The notes beneath the pieces are model-generated. The model was not told where the DNA came from and made no database searches. It worked only from the letters and a program-made list of their open reading frames with translations. From NCBI GenBank assembly GCA_965207025.1, contig OZ242258.1:682001-746000 (forward strand): 64,000 nt of DNA, in the 5' to 3' direction. The position numbers and the translations under genes are program-made. Positions 1 through 8,322 of this stretch are shown piece by piece. The stretch comes from Bin87 sp034423595. GTDB taxonomy: Bacteria; Chloroflexota; Dehalococcoidia; Lucifugimonadales; UBA3495. The stretch's first letter is position 1; each line of letters begins with the position of its first letter.

Positions 1-77
1 ACGGATTACGGCTCCATAGGACGGGGCCAACCCAGACCGTCATTGCCAATCCCAGACTCCCACTGCCAACCCCGGAC

Positions 78-107
78 CGTCATTCCGGCGACAGCCGGAG
101 CATCCAG
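78..107. repeat. Dispersed short palindromic repeat, copy 1
   Basis: The sequence reads GTCATTCCGGCGACAGCCGG followed by a short tail. Related copies lie near 1468-1518, 5328-5382, 8291-8318 and 10069-10140. Each can fold by pairing CCGGC with GCCGG. All copies are intergenic and only in the left, non-accessory part of the window, which suggests a REP-like family of the host chromosome. Confidence 0.6.
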
Positions 108-166
108 AAACGTTTGAGATACTGAACGGCACGATACCCTCAACACGATAACTTTAAAGGATTCCC

Positions 167-1366
167 ATGGACACTGTCGAAGTCATCATAATCGGTGGAG
201 GAATCGCCGGAACGTCCGCCGCCTTCCATCTTGCGGAACACGGGCGAAGCGTGGTCCTGCTCGAGCGTGGAGACATCGCATCCGAGGCGTCGGGAGTTAA
301 CGCCGGCGGCATCGGCGCGTTGGGTTGGGGACACGCTCCCGATCTGGAATCCCACCTGACCATGGGAAGCCTCCAGATTTTCAAGCGTCTGCAACTGGAG
401 CTCGGCTACGACATCGAATTCCGTGCCTCCGGTGGCCTCCAGGCGATCCAGTCGGACGAACAGTTCCAATTTGCCAGAGACCGCGTGCTTGCCTTGAAGT
501 CCCGTGGTTACACCGCCGAATTGCTCACGGTGGACGAAGCTCGCGCCATTGAACCCGAGTTGCATCCTGCCCTGAAGGGCGCGATGTACTTCCCGTTGCG
601 AGGCCAGGCCGACCCCGTCAAAGCCACCAAAGCCTTTGCTGACGCTGCCCGCAATCGCGGCGCGGAGGTCTTTACTAACCGGGAAGTAACTGCCATCGTG
701 CCCGCTGCCGGCGGGACATACCGTATCCTGTGCCATGAAGAGGTATTCCACGCCCGCAGTCTTGTGCTGGCCGCCGGCGCTTGGTGCGAACCCCTCGGCA
801 AAATGCTGGCAGTGCGTATCCCTGTGATTCCCGTGCGGGGCCAGATGTGGGCTACGGAGCCCCTGCCTCCCCGTGTGTTCCACGGCCTTTCCGCCGCCGA
901 GTCATACGCCCACTGGAGCCGCAATCCCGGCGCCGGCCCGGACACGCCTCCCGAGTTAACCCACATCGGAAACCGTCGCGTAACCCGACACCTCTACGGG
1001 CGTCAGACCCGTGCCGGCGAGGTCATCTTCGGCGGCGACCGCCAATCGCTGGGCTACAATCGAGACGTGGACGACAGCGGTGTTGAAACCAACTTCGCCC
1101 ACACTGCCAAAATCCTGCCGTTCCTCAACGAAGTCGCCATCAGCCGGGCGTGGTCCGGTCTCATGCCATTCTCGCTCGACGGCAAACCCATCATCGGCAA
1201 CATACCCCAGTTGGATGACCTGTACGTCGTTACCGGTCTGGCTTCCTCGGGCTTTGGGCGCGGCCCAATGGCCGGCAAACTCATCGCTGACTACGTGCAT
1301 ACCGGACACCGCCCCCAAGTCCTCGCCGAATCCGACCCCGCTCGTTGCATTACGCCCTTGGAGTGA
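167..1366 (+). CDS. FAD-dependent oxidoreductase, DAO (glycine/sarcosine oxidase-like) family
   Basis: The 399-residue protein opens with a Rossmann dinucleotide-binding motif (VIIIGGGIAGTSAAFHL, residues about 6-22) followed by an acidic residue ending strand 2 (LLERGD). A C-terminal GRGPMAGKLIADY segment is typical of DAO-family flavoenzymes. These enzymes oxidise amino acids or other secondary amines, using FAD, in the cytoplasm; the substrate cannot be read from the sequence. An AAAGGA ribosome site lies 8 bases before the ATG. It stands alone, with no partner subunit of a heterotetrameric sarcosine oxidase next to it. Confidence 0.88.
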   Translation: MDTVEVIIIGGGIAGTSAAFHLAEHGRSVVLLERGDIASEASGVNAGGIGALGWGHAPDLESHLTMGSLQIFKRLQLELGYDIEFRASGGLQAIQSDEQFQFARDRVLALKSRGYTAELLTVDEARAIEPELHPALKGAMYFPLRGQADPVKATKAFADAARNRGAEVFTNREVTAIVPAAGGTYRILCHEEVFHARSLVLAAGAWCEPLGKMLAVRIPVIPVRGQMWATEPLPPRVFHGLSAAESYAHWSRNPGAGPDTPPELTHIGNRRVTRHLYGRQTRAGEVIFGGDRQSLGYNRDVDDSGVETNFAHTAKILPFLNEVAISRAWSGLMPFSLDGKPIIGNIPQLDDLYVVTGLASSGFGRGPMAGKLIADYVHTGHRPQVLAESDPARCITPLE

Positions 1367-1467
1367 ACCCAGCACAATCGTCGTGAGTAATACCGGTCCC
1401 CGCCCAAGCGCACCCGCGTTCGTCTGAACTGTCATAAGACTTTCGCAGTTGGTGGAATTTTCCACCC

Positions 1468-1518
1468 GTCATTCCGGCGAATTTTCTACCTGTCATTCCG
1501 GCGAAAGCCGGAATCCAG
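1468..1518. repeat. Dispersed short palindromic repeat, copy 2 (partial plus full unit)
   Basis: A partial unit (GTCATTCCGGCGA) is followed by a full unit (GTCATTCCGGCGAAAGCCGG plus GAATCCAG). The full unit pairs ATTCCGGC with GCCGGAAT around AAA. Confidence 0.6.
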
Positions 1519-1815
1519 TGACCGAGATCGTTAGTAAGGTTACGGATACGTCCGTTCAATAGCGTATAGGCTCCAGTTTGCTCCAGAGTGTCGGTACAAA
1601 AAAATTCCAAGGGCGAAAGTCCCACGCCATTGCGAGCGAAGCGCGGCAATCTCGTCAGGGGATCAGACACGTCAACGGGAACGAAATCGCCATCCGCCCC
1701 AGGCGGACTACGCTACCCGCAATGGCAAACTGATTGCGCGTGAGTGCTCCCCGAACCGTACCGAGCAACTGATGAAGCGAGTCGATAACATCAAACCTGA
1801 ACGGCTATAGACCCC
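1519..1815. other. Intergenic DNA with a possible 3' gene remnant
   Basis: No complete gene is visible. A second repeat type (TTGCGAGCGAAGCGCGGCAA, about 1630-1649) is present and recurs near 8160. From about 1710 to 1810 one frame reads coherently and ends NIKPERL plus TAG, just before the ISAs1-type element. This may be the tail of an eroded gene; the product is not recognisable. Confidence 0.3.
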
Positions 1816-1825
1816 CCTGTGCCGT

Positions 1826-3054
1826 CAGGGTCTTTCGATTATTAGGCGACCGCGCCGATCAGGGCGAGAGGACGTGATGGGTGAACGGCGTGGCGACGCA
1901 AGGCGGCGGCGATGTTGGTTTCGCCAGCCAACCGGATCACACTGATGGTCAGATTGCGCAGGGCGGCCATGATCTGGGGTGCCGAGCCGGTGCGCACCTG
2001 GGACCGGTCTTCGTCGAAGGTAACGTCCCTAACCCAGTGCACTCGGTTTTCGATGCCCCAGTGTCCCCGCCATAAGGCAAGGAGCCTTTCGGGGTTGGCT
2101 TCAGCGGGCGGCAGGCTGGTCACGGCGTAGGCCAATTCCCGGCGCGGTTTGCCCTTGGTGTGGACGCTACGTTCCAGTCGGCAGACCTGGGCCAGGTGGG
2201 GCCAGTCGCTGTAGCCCACCAGCAACTCGGAAACCCAAAGCCGCCTTTGTTCAATGCGATCACCGTGCTGGTCGACTTGCACCGCCTGGGCCGCTTCCGG
2301 TTCCCCGTCCCAGATGGCCGTGATGTCCTCTAGCAAGGTGGGCTGGTTGCCTTTCACGGCAAAGAAGTAGTGCCCCCTTGCGCCACCACCCGCTGGCATA
2401 CCTCCCGTTGGGTGAACTGGGCATCGCCGGTTATCACTCGACCCTGCAAGTCCAACTGTCCCAAGAGACCGGCGACGGCGTCCAGCTCATTGCGCTTCTC
2501 ACCCACCGCCTGCTGTCCCACCACGATCCCAGCCTGATGGGCGTAGGCCGCCACCAGATGCACCCCGGGCAATTGATCACCGTGAATGCCGCGCAACGCC
2601 TTGCCGTCAATGGCCACCGCCTCATCTTCAGACAGGCCCCGCTCCTGCAGCCATTGTCCCAACTCACGCTCAAAGGCCTCCCGATCCAACCTGCTGAACA
2701 CCTGATGCAGCGTGGACACGCACGGCGTACGCTCCCAGGTGAACCCCAGAGCCTCCGATACCTCCTGCCCCTGGTCTCGACCCCACTGGCTGATGGCGTA
2801 CAGACTGCGCGCTCCGCACAGCATGGCGCACACCGCCAATCCTAATATCGCCCCCAAAGGATGCCGCTTCCCGTGCACGCTGCGCGGATCCGGCACCCGG
2901 CCCAACACCTCGATCAACGACAAACCGTCCCTTGCGCCTTCCGCCGAACTCATGGATCACCCCCATAACTGTGAATGACCCGACCCTACATCCCTTCTCC
3001 CTCTGCCTCCAAGATTGCAGCAGCGCCCGTTTACTGGATAATCGAAAGACCCTG
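1826..3054 (-). mobile_element. ISAs1-family insertion sequence with terminal inverted repeats and 10-bp target duplication
   Basis: The 1229-bp element is bounded by CAGGGTCTTTCGATTAT at its left end and the exact reverse complement at its right end. The 10-bp sequence CCTGTGCCGT directly flanks both sides (1816-1825 and 3055-3064) and is the target-site duplication. ISAs1-family elements are known to make duplications of 8-10 bp. The intact ends and perfect duplication indicate recent insertion. Confidence 0.93.
1842..2953 (-). pseudogene. ISAs1-family DDE transposase, split by a -1 frameshift
   Basis: Two overlapping frames (2354-2953 and 1842-2399) together give a full ISAs1 transposase. 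The first carries the N-terminal domain and the first catalytic aspartate (AIDGKALRG); ITGDAQFTQ is the second. The second frame carries HWGIENRVHWVRDVTFDED with the catalytic glutamate. The junction lies at a GGGGGC run near 2380, where QRVVAQGG must continue as HYFFAVKGNQ. ISAs1 transposases normally use one frame, so a one-base loss or a sequencing error in the G run is likelier than programmed frameshifting. Confidence 0.85.
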
Positions 3055-3120
3055 CCTGTGCCGTTGACTACTCTTCCTCCCTGGTGCTACGGTGAGCCAG
3101 CCTGAGCAAACGGTGTTCTG

Positions 3121-4359
3121 ATGCGGCGTCCGGATTATCGCTGGGTCATCCTGGCGGTTGGGTTTACGGTCCTTTTCTTCAACGGCGGGTCCCGTTCCGC
3201 CCTGGGCCTCATGCTGAAACCCATGGTGGACGAGCTCGATTGGACCCGGTCGGCCCTCTCTCTGGGCGCAACCGTTTACATGGTCGTCTCCGCCATGGCC
3301 TTGCCCTTCGTAGGCCGTCTGGCGGATCGCTACGAACTCCGCTGGATCATGGGAGCCGGAGCCGCCGTCGGCGCGGTAGGCATCGGCCTGATGAGCGTCG
3401 TGTCCGCCCCGTGGCAGCTTTTCCTGGTGTATGGCCTGGTGTTCGCCCTCGGCAACGCTGGCATGTCCAACCCCGTCGTCAGTGTCATGATCGTCCGTTG
3501 GTTCCCCGACCGGCGCGGGTTGGCAAACAGCGTGGCGGTGTCGGGCAACGCCATCGGACAGCTCGTCATCGTCGGCGCGTTGGCACAGTCATTGGTTCGA
3601 TTCGGCTGGCGTGTCTCCTACGCCGGATTGGGAATCTCCAACCTCGTGATTCTTGCGCCACTAGCGCTGGCCGCCGTCAGGTCCGCTCCGACAAGATCGG
3701 TCGAACAGGCCCGTCCCGTTTCCGGATCCACGACGGACACGCCGGACGATTCACCCGATTCGACGTCTCTGCTCACCTCCGGCCAACTGTGGTTGCTCAT
3801 TGGAATCTACGCCATCTGCGGGTTCCAGGACTTCCTGGTAGCCACCCACGTCGTCGCCTTCGCCTTGGACGTTGGTATCAGCACGCTGGTGGCCGGCAAC
3901 CTGCTGGCGTTGATGGGAGTGATGGGGTTGTTGGGAGTCCTGACCTCCGGCTACCTGGCCGACCTCATGGGTCCGGGCCGCCCCACGCTGCTCTGCTTCG
4001 TCATGCGCATCGGCATCTTCGCGCTGATCATCCTATCCCAGGCCAAAGCGGCGGTGATAGCGTTCGCCCTGCTCTACGGCTTCACGTTCCTGATGACCGC
4101 CCCGTTGACGGTGATGTTCTCCGGAAACATATTCGGGCAAACGCGCATGGGCCGCATCAGCGGCACCATTTCGGGCGTCCACCAGGTCAGCGGCGGCCTG
4201 GGTGCGCTGGTCGGCGCGCTGGCCTTCGACATCTGGGGCAGCTACGACCGGGCCTTCGTCCTCCTGCTGTCCCTATCCATCATTGCCACCGTCGCCACCC
4301 TACTGGTGCGCGACCGCGCCATCCCCCGCGTTCCCGGCCTAGCCAGCTGTTGTTGGTAA
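3121..4359 (+). CDS. MFS transporter
   Basis: The 412-residue, strongly hydrophobic protein has about 12 predicted membrane helices with a hydrophilic loop near residues 195-220 between the two halves. The short motif GRLADRYELRW after helix 2 matches the MFS loop 2-3 signature (GxLaDrxGrR), and GYLADLMGPGRP is its second-half counterpart. It resembles oxalate/formate antiporter or monocarboxylate-type MFS carriers; the substrate is unknown. It lies just downstream of the ISAs1 element and has neighbours of small-molecule catabolism. Confidence 0.87.
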   Translation: MRRPDYRWVILAVGFTVLFFNGGSRSALGLMLKPMVDELDWTRSALSLGATVYMVVSAMALPFVGRLADRYELRWIMGAGAAVGAVGIGLMSVVSAPWQLFLVYGLVFALGNAGMSNPVVSVMIVRWFPDRRGLANSVAVSGNAIGQLVIVGALAQSLVRFGWRVSYAGLGISNLVILAPLALAAVRSAPTRSVEQARPVSGSTTDTPDDSPDSTSLLTSGQLWLLIGIYAICGFQDFLVATHVVAFALDVGISTLVAGNLLALMGVMGLLGVLTSGYLADLMGPGRPTLLCFVMRIGIFALIILSQAKAAVIAFALLYGFTFLMTAPLTVMFSGNIFGQTRMGRISGTISGVHQVSGGLGALVGALAFDIWGSYDRAFVLLLSLSIIATVATLLVRDRAIPRVPGLASCCW

Positions 4360-4382
4360 CCACCTCCGCGATACGACACTGC

Positions 4383-4410
4383 GTAGGGGCGTGGCATGCC
4401 TCGCCCCTAC
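4383..4410. repeat. Intergenic palindrome
   Basis: GTAGGGGCG and CGCCCCTAC pair as perfect 9-base arms around a short loop. A near relative with 11-base arms occurs at 8256-8281. A following stretch (about 4457-4487) is another imperfect palindrome. These look like small dispersed elements of the host chromosome, and here they may also end transcription from the MFS gene. Confidence 0.5.
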
Positions 4411-4498
4411 GGTTCCGAACTGCGCGTGTAGCGACACCACGGCCCACGTTGCCCGCTCATGGTGAGCTTGTCGAACCACGAGCGGACGCGACCGTTCA

Positions 4499-5290
4499 TT
4501 ACCTGCCGCCCGCCGACCTGCCTCCGTCCACCATGTACACCCCGCCGGTGCAGAAACTGCTGTCGTCACTACCCAGGAACAGCATCAATCGCGCCACTTC
4601 TTCAGGGTTCCCGTACCGCCCCAGCGGAATGCGCGCCGACGCTGCCCGGTAGGTCTGCTCGACGGTTACGTTCGCGTCGTCCGCGGCCGCCACGCGCTGC
4701 TCCTCAATCGACCGCATCATCCGCGTCTCAATCGGCGCCGGATTCACCGTGTTCACCCGGATGCCCAGCGACGCCCCTTCCATGGCTGCCGTGCGCATCA
4801 ACCCGATTACCGCGTGCTTGCTGGTGGTGTATGCCGACATGTCCGGCCCAGCGCCGATGCCGGCGGTGGACGATGTGATGACAATGCTGCCGCCGCCTCG
4901 TTCCCTCATCGCCGGCACCACGTACTTGATGCCAAGCCATACACCGCGCACGTTCACCGCCATCACTCGGTCGAACACGTCGATGGGATAGTCGGGTATC
5001 GAAGATAGCTGCCCCTCTATTCCCGCGTTAGCCAGGTACACGTCGATCCCGCCCCAGCGATCCGCAGCAGCCTTCACATAACCCTCGCTCTGCGCTGGGT
5101 CGGTCACATCCGCCACCGAGTAGCTGGCCCGATCTTCCCCGATCGACTCCGCCAATTCCCGCAACGCCGGCTCATCCAGGTCAACCAGCGCTACCCGCGC
5201 CCCCTCGTCGGCAAACAGCCGGGATGCGGCCCGGCCGATGCCGCCCGTCGCGCCCGTGATCACAGCAACCTTTCCATCCAACCGAGGCAT
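4499..5290 (-). CDS. Short-chain dehydrogenase/reductase (SDR)
   Basis: The 263-residue protein has the classical SDR plan. TGATGGIGRA (about residues 14-23) is the glycine-rich NAD(P)-binding loop, LANAGIEG the NAG motif, and SYxxxK appears as SAYTTSKHAV with catalytic Tyr and Lys. The C-terminus carries GGVYMVDGG, typical of 3-ketoacyl-ACP-reductase-like members. An aspartate after strand 2 (LVDLDEP) favours NAD over NADP. The ATG at 5290 is chosen because AAGGAG lies 7 bases upstream. Confidence 0.9.
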   Translation of the reverse strand: MPRLDGKVAVITGATGGIGRAASRLFADEGARVALVDLDEPALRELAESIGEDRASYSVADVTDPAQSEGYVKAAADRWGGIDVYLANAGIEGQLSSIPDYPIDVFDRVMAVNVRGVWLGIKYVVPAMRERGGGSIVITSSTAGIGAGPDMSAYTTSKHAVIGLMRTAAMEGASLGIRVNTVNPAPIETRMMRSIEEQRVAAADDANVTVEQTYRAASARIPLGRYGNPEEVARLMLFLGSDDSSFCTGGVYMVDGGRSAGGR

Positions 5291-5327
5291 GTTCAATCTC
5301 CTTGTATCAAACTCGATTGCCTTAAGC

Positions 5328-5382
5328 CGTCATTCCGGCGAAAGAACGTCACCCCGTACTTGATACGGGGCCGGGATCCAGG
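5328..5382. repeat. Dispersed short palindromic repeat, copy 3 (with inserted segment)
   Basis: The unit starts GTCATTCCGGCGAAAGAACG, continues with CCCCGTACTTGATACGGGG (itself a hairpin) and ends GGGATCCAGGGA. The same compound arrangement recurs at 10069-10140. Confidence 0.55.
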
Positions 5383-5529
5383 GAGTCATAACCGGAAGAA
5401 ACCTACCCATCCTGTGCAGCCACGTAAAAAACTGCCAGTGTCCCCGCTGGATTCCAAGCACATTCTACGCTACTCTCACCATACGTCGCCCGGCGTATTT
5501 TTTGCCAGGCGCGTAAGGATGGCAGCAAT

Positions 5530-6510
5530 ATGGGTCTTGGCCTCTGTGTCCTTGGTTGCGGAGATTTCGCCGCCACTTTCGCCCGCTCAGTCGCTGAGTT
5601 GCGCGGTGAGATCGACCTGTACTTCGCCAGCCGTGATTTGCGCAAGGCCCATGATTACAAGGCCCGGTTCAATGGCATCGACGCTTTTGGCGACTACGCC
5701 GCGGCCGCTGCCGACCCCAGGGTGGGCGCGTTGTACGTCTGCACGCCCCACCACCTGCATCTGGAACACGTTGCCCTTGCCGCCAATGAGGGCAAGCACG
5801 CCCTCGTCGAAAAGCCCATTGCCGCCACCCTGGAAGATGCCCACGCAATGATCCACCTCGCCGATTCGGCCGGCGTCACCCTGATGGTCGCCGAAAACTG
5901 GCGTTTCCACCCCGCAATGCTGGAAACCAAGCGGCTGGTGGACGCCGACCGGCTCGGGCAAGTCAGACTGATCCAGTTGCAGGAACAGTACCCTTTCCGG
6001 CCCAGCGGCTGGCGCAACCGGGCCGAATTCAACGGCGGCGGTACGCTCATCGACGGCGGTATCCACAAGGTCAGCGCGTTGTCGTATCTAGCCGGCCGCC
6101 CCAGACAAGTCTATGCCCACGAAGTACCGTCAGCTCAGCCTGGGCTAGAGGCCGAGGACGGTGTGGTGATAATAACCAAATCCGACGAAGGCGTGGTTGG
6201 CATAATCAATCATTCCTGGTGCGTCGCTCCAACCAGACCCCATTCCTGGGTATCAATCTCCGGTACGACCGCGTCTCTGTATTTTGAGCGGGGCCGGCCG
6301 CAGCTGAAAGTCGTGGATGCAGACTCCGAAACGCTGGTTGACCTGGACAACTACCCGGGCGGCTTCGTTCCCATGGTGCGCGAGTTCCACAGCAGCATTC
6401 AGCAAGGCCGTCAACCCTCCATGAGCGGCGCGGAAGGCGCCGCCGACCTGGCCCTGGTTCTCGCGGCCTACGAGTCAATCGAATCCGGCCTGCCCGTGAT
6501 CCTCGGCTAG
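5530..6510 (+). CDS. Gfo/Idh/MocA-family oxidoreductase
   Basis: The 326-residue protein has an N-terminal Rossmann fold (GLGLCVLGCGDFAATFA) and the family-defining EKP motif (ALVEKPIAATLEDA, about residues 92-105) carrying the catalytic lysine. The C-terminal alpha/beta domain includes NGGGTLIDGGIHKV, where the conserved Asp and His close the active site. Family members are NAD(P)-dependent dehydrogenases or reductases of sugars and cyclitols. AAGGAT lies 9 bases before the ATG. The next gene, a GMC oxidoreductase 60 bases downstream on the same strand, may be co-transcribed. Confidence 0.9.
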   Translation: MGLGLCVLGCGDFAATFARSVAELRGEIDLYFASRDLRKAHDYKARFNGIDAFGDYAAAAADPRVGALYVCTPHHLHLEHVALAANEGKHALVEKPIAATLEDAHAMIHLADSAGVTLMVAENWRFHPAMLETKRLVDADRLGQVRLIQLQEQYPFRPSGWRNRAEFNGGGTLIDGGIHKVSALSYLAGRPRQVYAHEVPSAQPGLEAEDGVVIITKSDEGVVGIINHSWCVAPTRPHSWVSISGTTASLYFERGRPQLKVVDADSETLVDLDNYPGGFVPMVREFHSSIQQGRQPSMSGAEGAADLALVLAAYESIESGLPVILG

Positions 6511-6570
6511 CCCGGTCACTTTTATTGTAGAATCTTTGCCTACAACAACGCACCGGTTCAAGGAGTACCT

Positions 6571-8142
6571 ATGAAGTACGACGTTATCGTTGTCGGTGGC
6601 GGCGCCGCCGGCTCCACCCTCACCGCCCGCCTGGCGGAAGACCCCAACACCTCAGTGCTGCTGCTGGAGGCTGGAAACGACTACCCGGATCCATCCGTCC
6701 TGCCCGACGATGTAAAGTTCGGCGGCACCCGGTACGCTGAGGCCCAGGACTCGATACACAATTGGGCCCTGCGCGGCACCATCACCGAGGAGCAGGGCGA
6801 AATCCACGTCGCCCAGGGCAAGGTCATCGGTGGCGGTTCCTCCATCAACGGACAGGCCATGCAGCGCGGCTTCCCCGAAGACTTCGACAACTGGGCGGCC
6901 ATGGGCAACGACGAATGGTCTTACGACAAGGTCCTGCCGTTCTATCGCAAGATGGAAAACGACATGGACATCCAGGACGACTACCACGGTACCGACGGCC
7001 CCATGCCCGTGCGCCGCCGCACGTCTGGAACATGGGCCGATATCCAGAAGGCCTTCTACGACGCCTGCCTCGACGAGGGTTACGGCGCAGTCGAGGACAC
7101 CAACGGCCCGAACCCCACCGGCGTCGGCGTGTCCCCCACCAACAACCTCGGCGGCATCCGCATGTCCGCCGCCATGACCCACCTCAACCCCATGCGCCAT
7201 CGCCTGAACTTGACGGTGCGCGGCAACGTGTACGTGCGCCGCGTCCTGTTCGATGGCAAGAAGGCCATCGGCGTTGAGGCCGAGAGCGGCGGCGAGATCT
7301 TTACCGTCGAGGCCGACCGCGTCGTACTTTGCAGCGGCGCTCTCCGTTCCCCTCAGTTGCTCATGCTCTCCGGCGTCGGGCCCGGGGATCACCTCAACCA
7401 GTTTGGCATCCCGGTCGTCCACGACAGCCCCGGCGTTGGACAGGGACTCTGGAACCACCTCAGCGTCCACGTCACCTACAAGGTGAAGGACGGCAAGAGC
7501 TTGACTGGCGATCTCGATGCTCCTCACTTTGGCCTCCATTACAGTGGCAGCGCCGGCTACACTAACGACATGGTGCTCCGCAGCAACACCGTCGTGGACG
7601 AGCGCGAGGAAAAGGTGGCCGGCGTCCGCACCCGCTACAACACCGGCGACGTTCCGCCGGAGCGGGCCGCCCGCATCTCCTGTACTCTCGGCCTGCCGGA
7701 CGGTTCAGGGTTTGTCCGGCTTCAGTCATCCGACCCCGATTTGCAGCCGGAGTTCAACTATCGGTATCTACAGCATCCCAACGACACCAGGCGTATCCGT
7801 GAGGGCATCCGTTTTGGCGCGCGAATGCTGGAGTCCGACGCTTTCAAGGATGTGTTCGATTTCCGCATCAACCCGCCGGACGAGATACTGAACAACGACG
7901 ATGCTCTGGACAAATGGGCGCGTGAGACTGTCGGCACGGCCCGCCACGTCTCCGGCACTTGCCGCATGGGACCCGACTCCGATCCCATGGCCGTAACTGA
8001 CCAGAATTGCCGCGTGCGTGGCGTTGATGGACTATGGGTCGTGGACGCCGCGGTCATGCCCCGCGTCCCGCGCTCCGGCGGCATCCATCCCACCGTCATC
8101 ATGGTCGCCGAGCGCGTCGCCGATTGGGTCGCTGCCGGCTAG
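6571..8142 (+). CDS. GMC-family FAD oxidoreductase (choline dehydrogenase-like)
   Basis: The 523-residue protein has the N-terminal FAD motif VIVVGGGAAGSTLTARL and acidic LLLEAG. The GMC signature regions follow: GKVIGGGSSINGQAM near residue 90 and GALRSPQLLMLSGVGP near residue 257. The C-terminal active site shows ARHVSGTCRMG and GGIHPTVIMVAERVA, with the two catalytic residues of the family. GMC enzymes oxidise alcohols at C-OH, so this fits an alcohol or polyol substrate. AAGGAG lies upstream of the ATG with good spacing. Confidence 0.92.
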   Translation: MKYDVIVVGGGAAGSTLTARLAEDPNTSVLLLEAGNDYPDPSVLPDDVKFGGTRYAEAQDSIHNWALRGTITEEQGEIHVAQGKVIGGGSSINGQAMQRGFPEDFDNWAAMGNDEWSYDKVLPFYRKMENDMDIQDDYHGTDGPMPVRRRTSGTWADIQKAFYDACLDEGYGAVEDTNGPNPTGVGVSPTNNLGGIRMSAAMTHLNPMRHRLNLTVRGNVYVRRVLFDGKKAIGVEAESGGEIFTVEADRVVLCSGALRSPQLLMLSGVGPGDHLNQFGIPVVHDSPGVGQGLWNHLSVHVTYKVKDGKSLTGDLDAPHFGLHYSGSAGYTNDMVLRSNTVVDEREEKVAGVRTRYNTGDVPPERAARISCTLGLPDGSGFVRLQSSDPDLQPEFNYRYLQHPNDTRRIREGIRFGARMLESDAFKDVFDFRINPPDEILNNDDALDKWARETVGTARHVSGTCRMGPDSDPMAVTDQNCRVRGVDGLWVVDAAVMPRVPRSGGIHPTVIMVAERVADWVAAG

Positions 8143-8157
8143 ACTGATATGACTTGT

Positions 8158-8318
8158 CGTTGCGAGCGTAGCGTGGCAACCTCGCCGTATCAGATGCCCC
8201 GCTCGTCCTGAGCCCGTCGAAGGATGAGCGTGTCGGGTCAGGGGCCAATAAATTGTAGGGGCGAATAATCATTCGCCCCTATGAGATTGGTGTCATTCCC
8301 GCGAAAGCGGGAATCCAG
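8158..8318. repeat. Cluster of four dispersed palindromic repeats
   Basis: Between convergent genes lie four elements: a TTGCGAGCGTAGCGTGGCAA type (about 8160-8180), a CTCGTCCTGAGCCCGTCGAA type (about 8201-8231), a palindrome with arms TAGGGGCGAAT and ATTCGCCCCTA (8256-8281), and TCATTCCCGCGAAAGCGGGA plus tail (8291-8318). Stacking of several repeat families in one convergent gap suggests a tolerant insertion spot and possibly a bidirectional terminator. Confidence 0.55.
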
Positions 8319-8322
8319 TAGA

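Noticed and set aside
2354..2399. Programmed frameshift as the first choice for the ISAs1 transposase
   Set aside because: The family normally uses one frame and the site is not a classic slippery heptamer, so mutation or read error is preferred.
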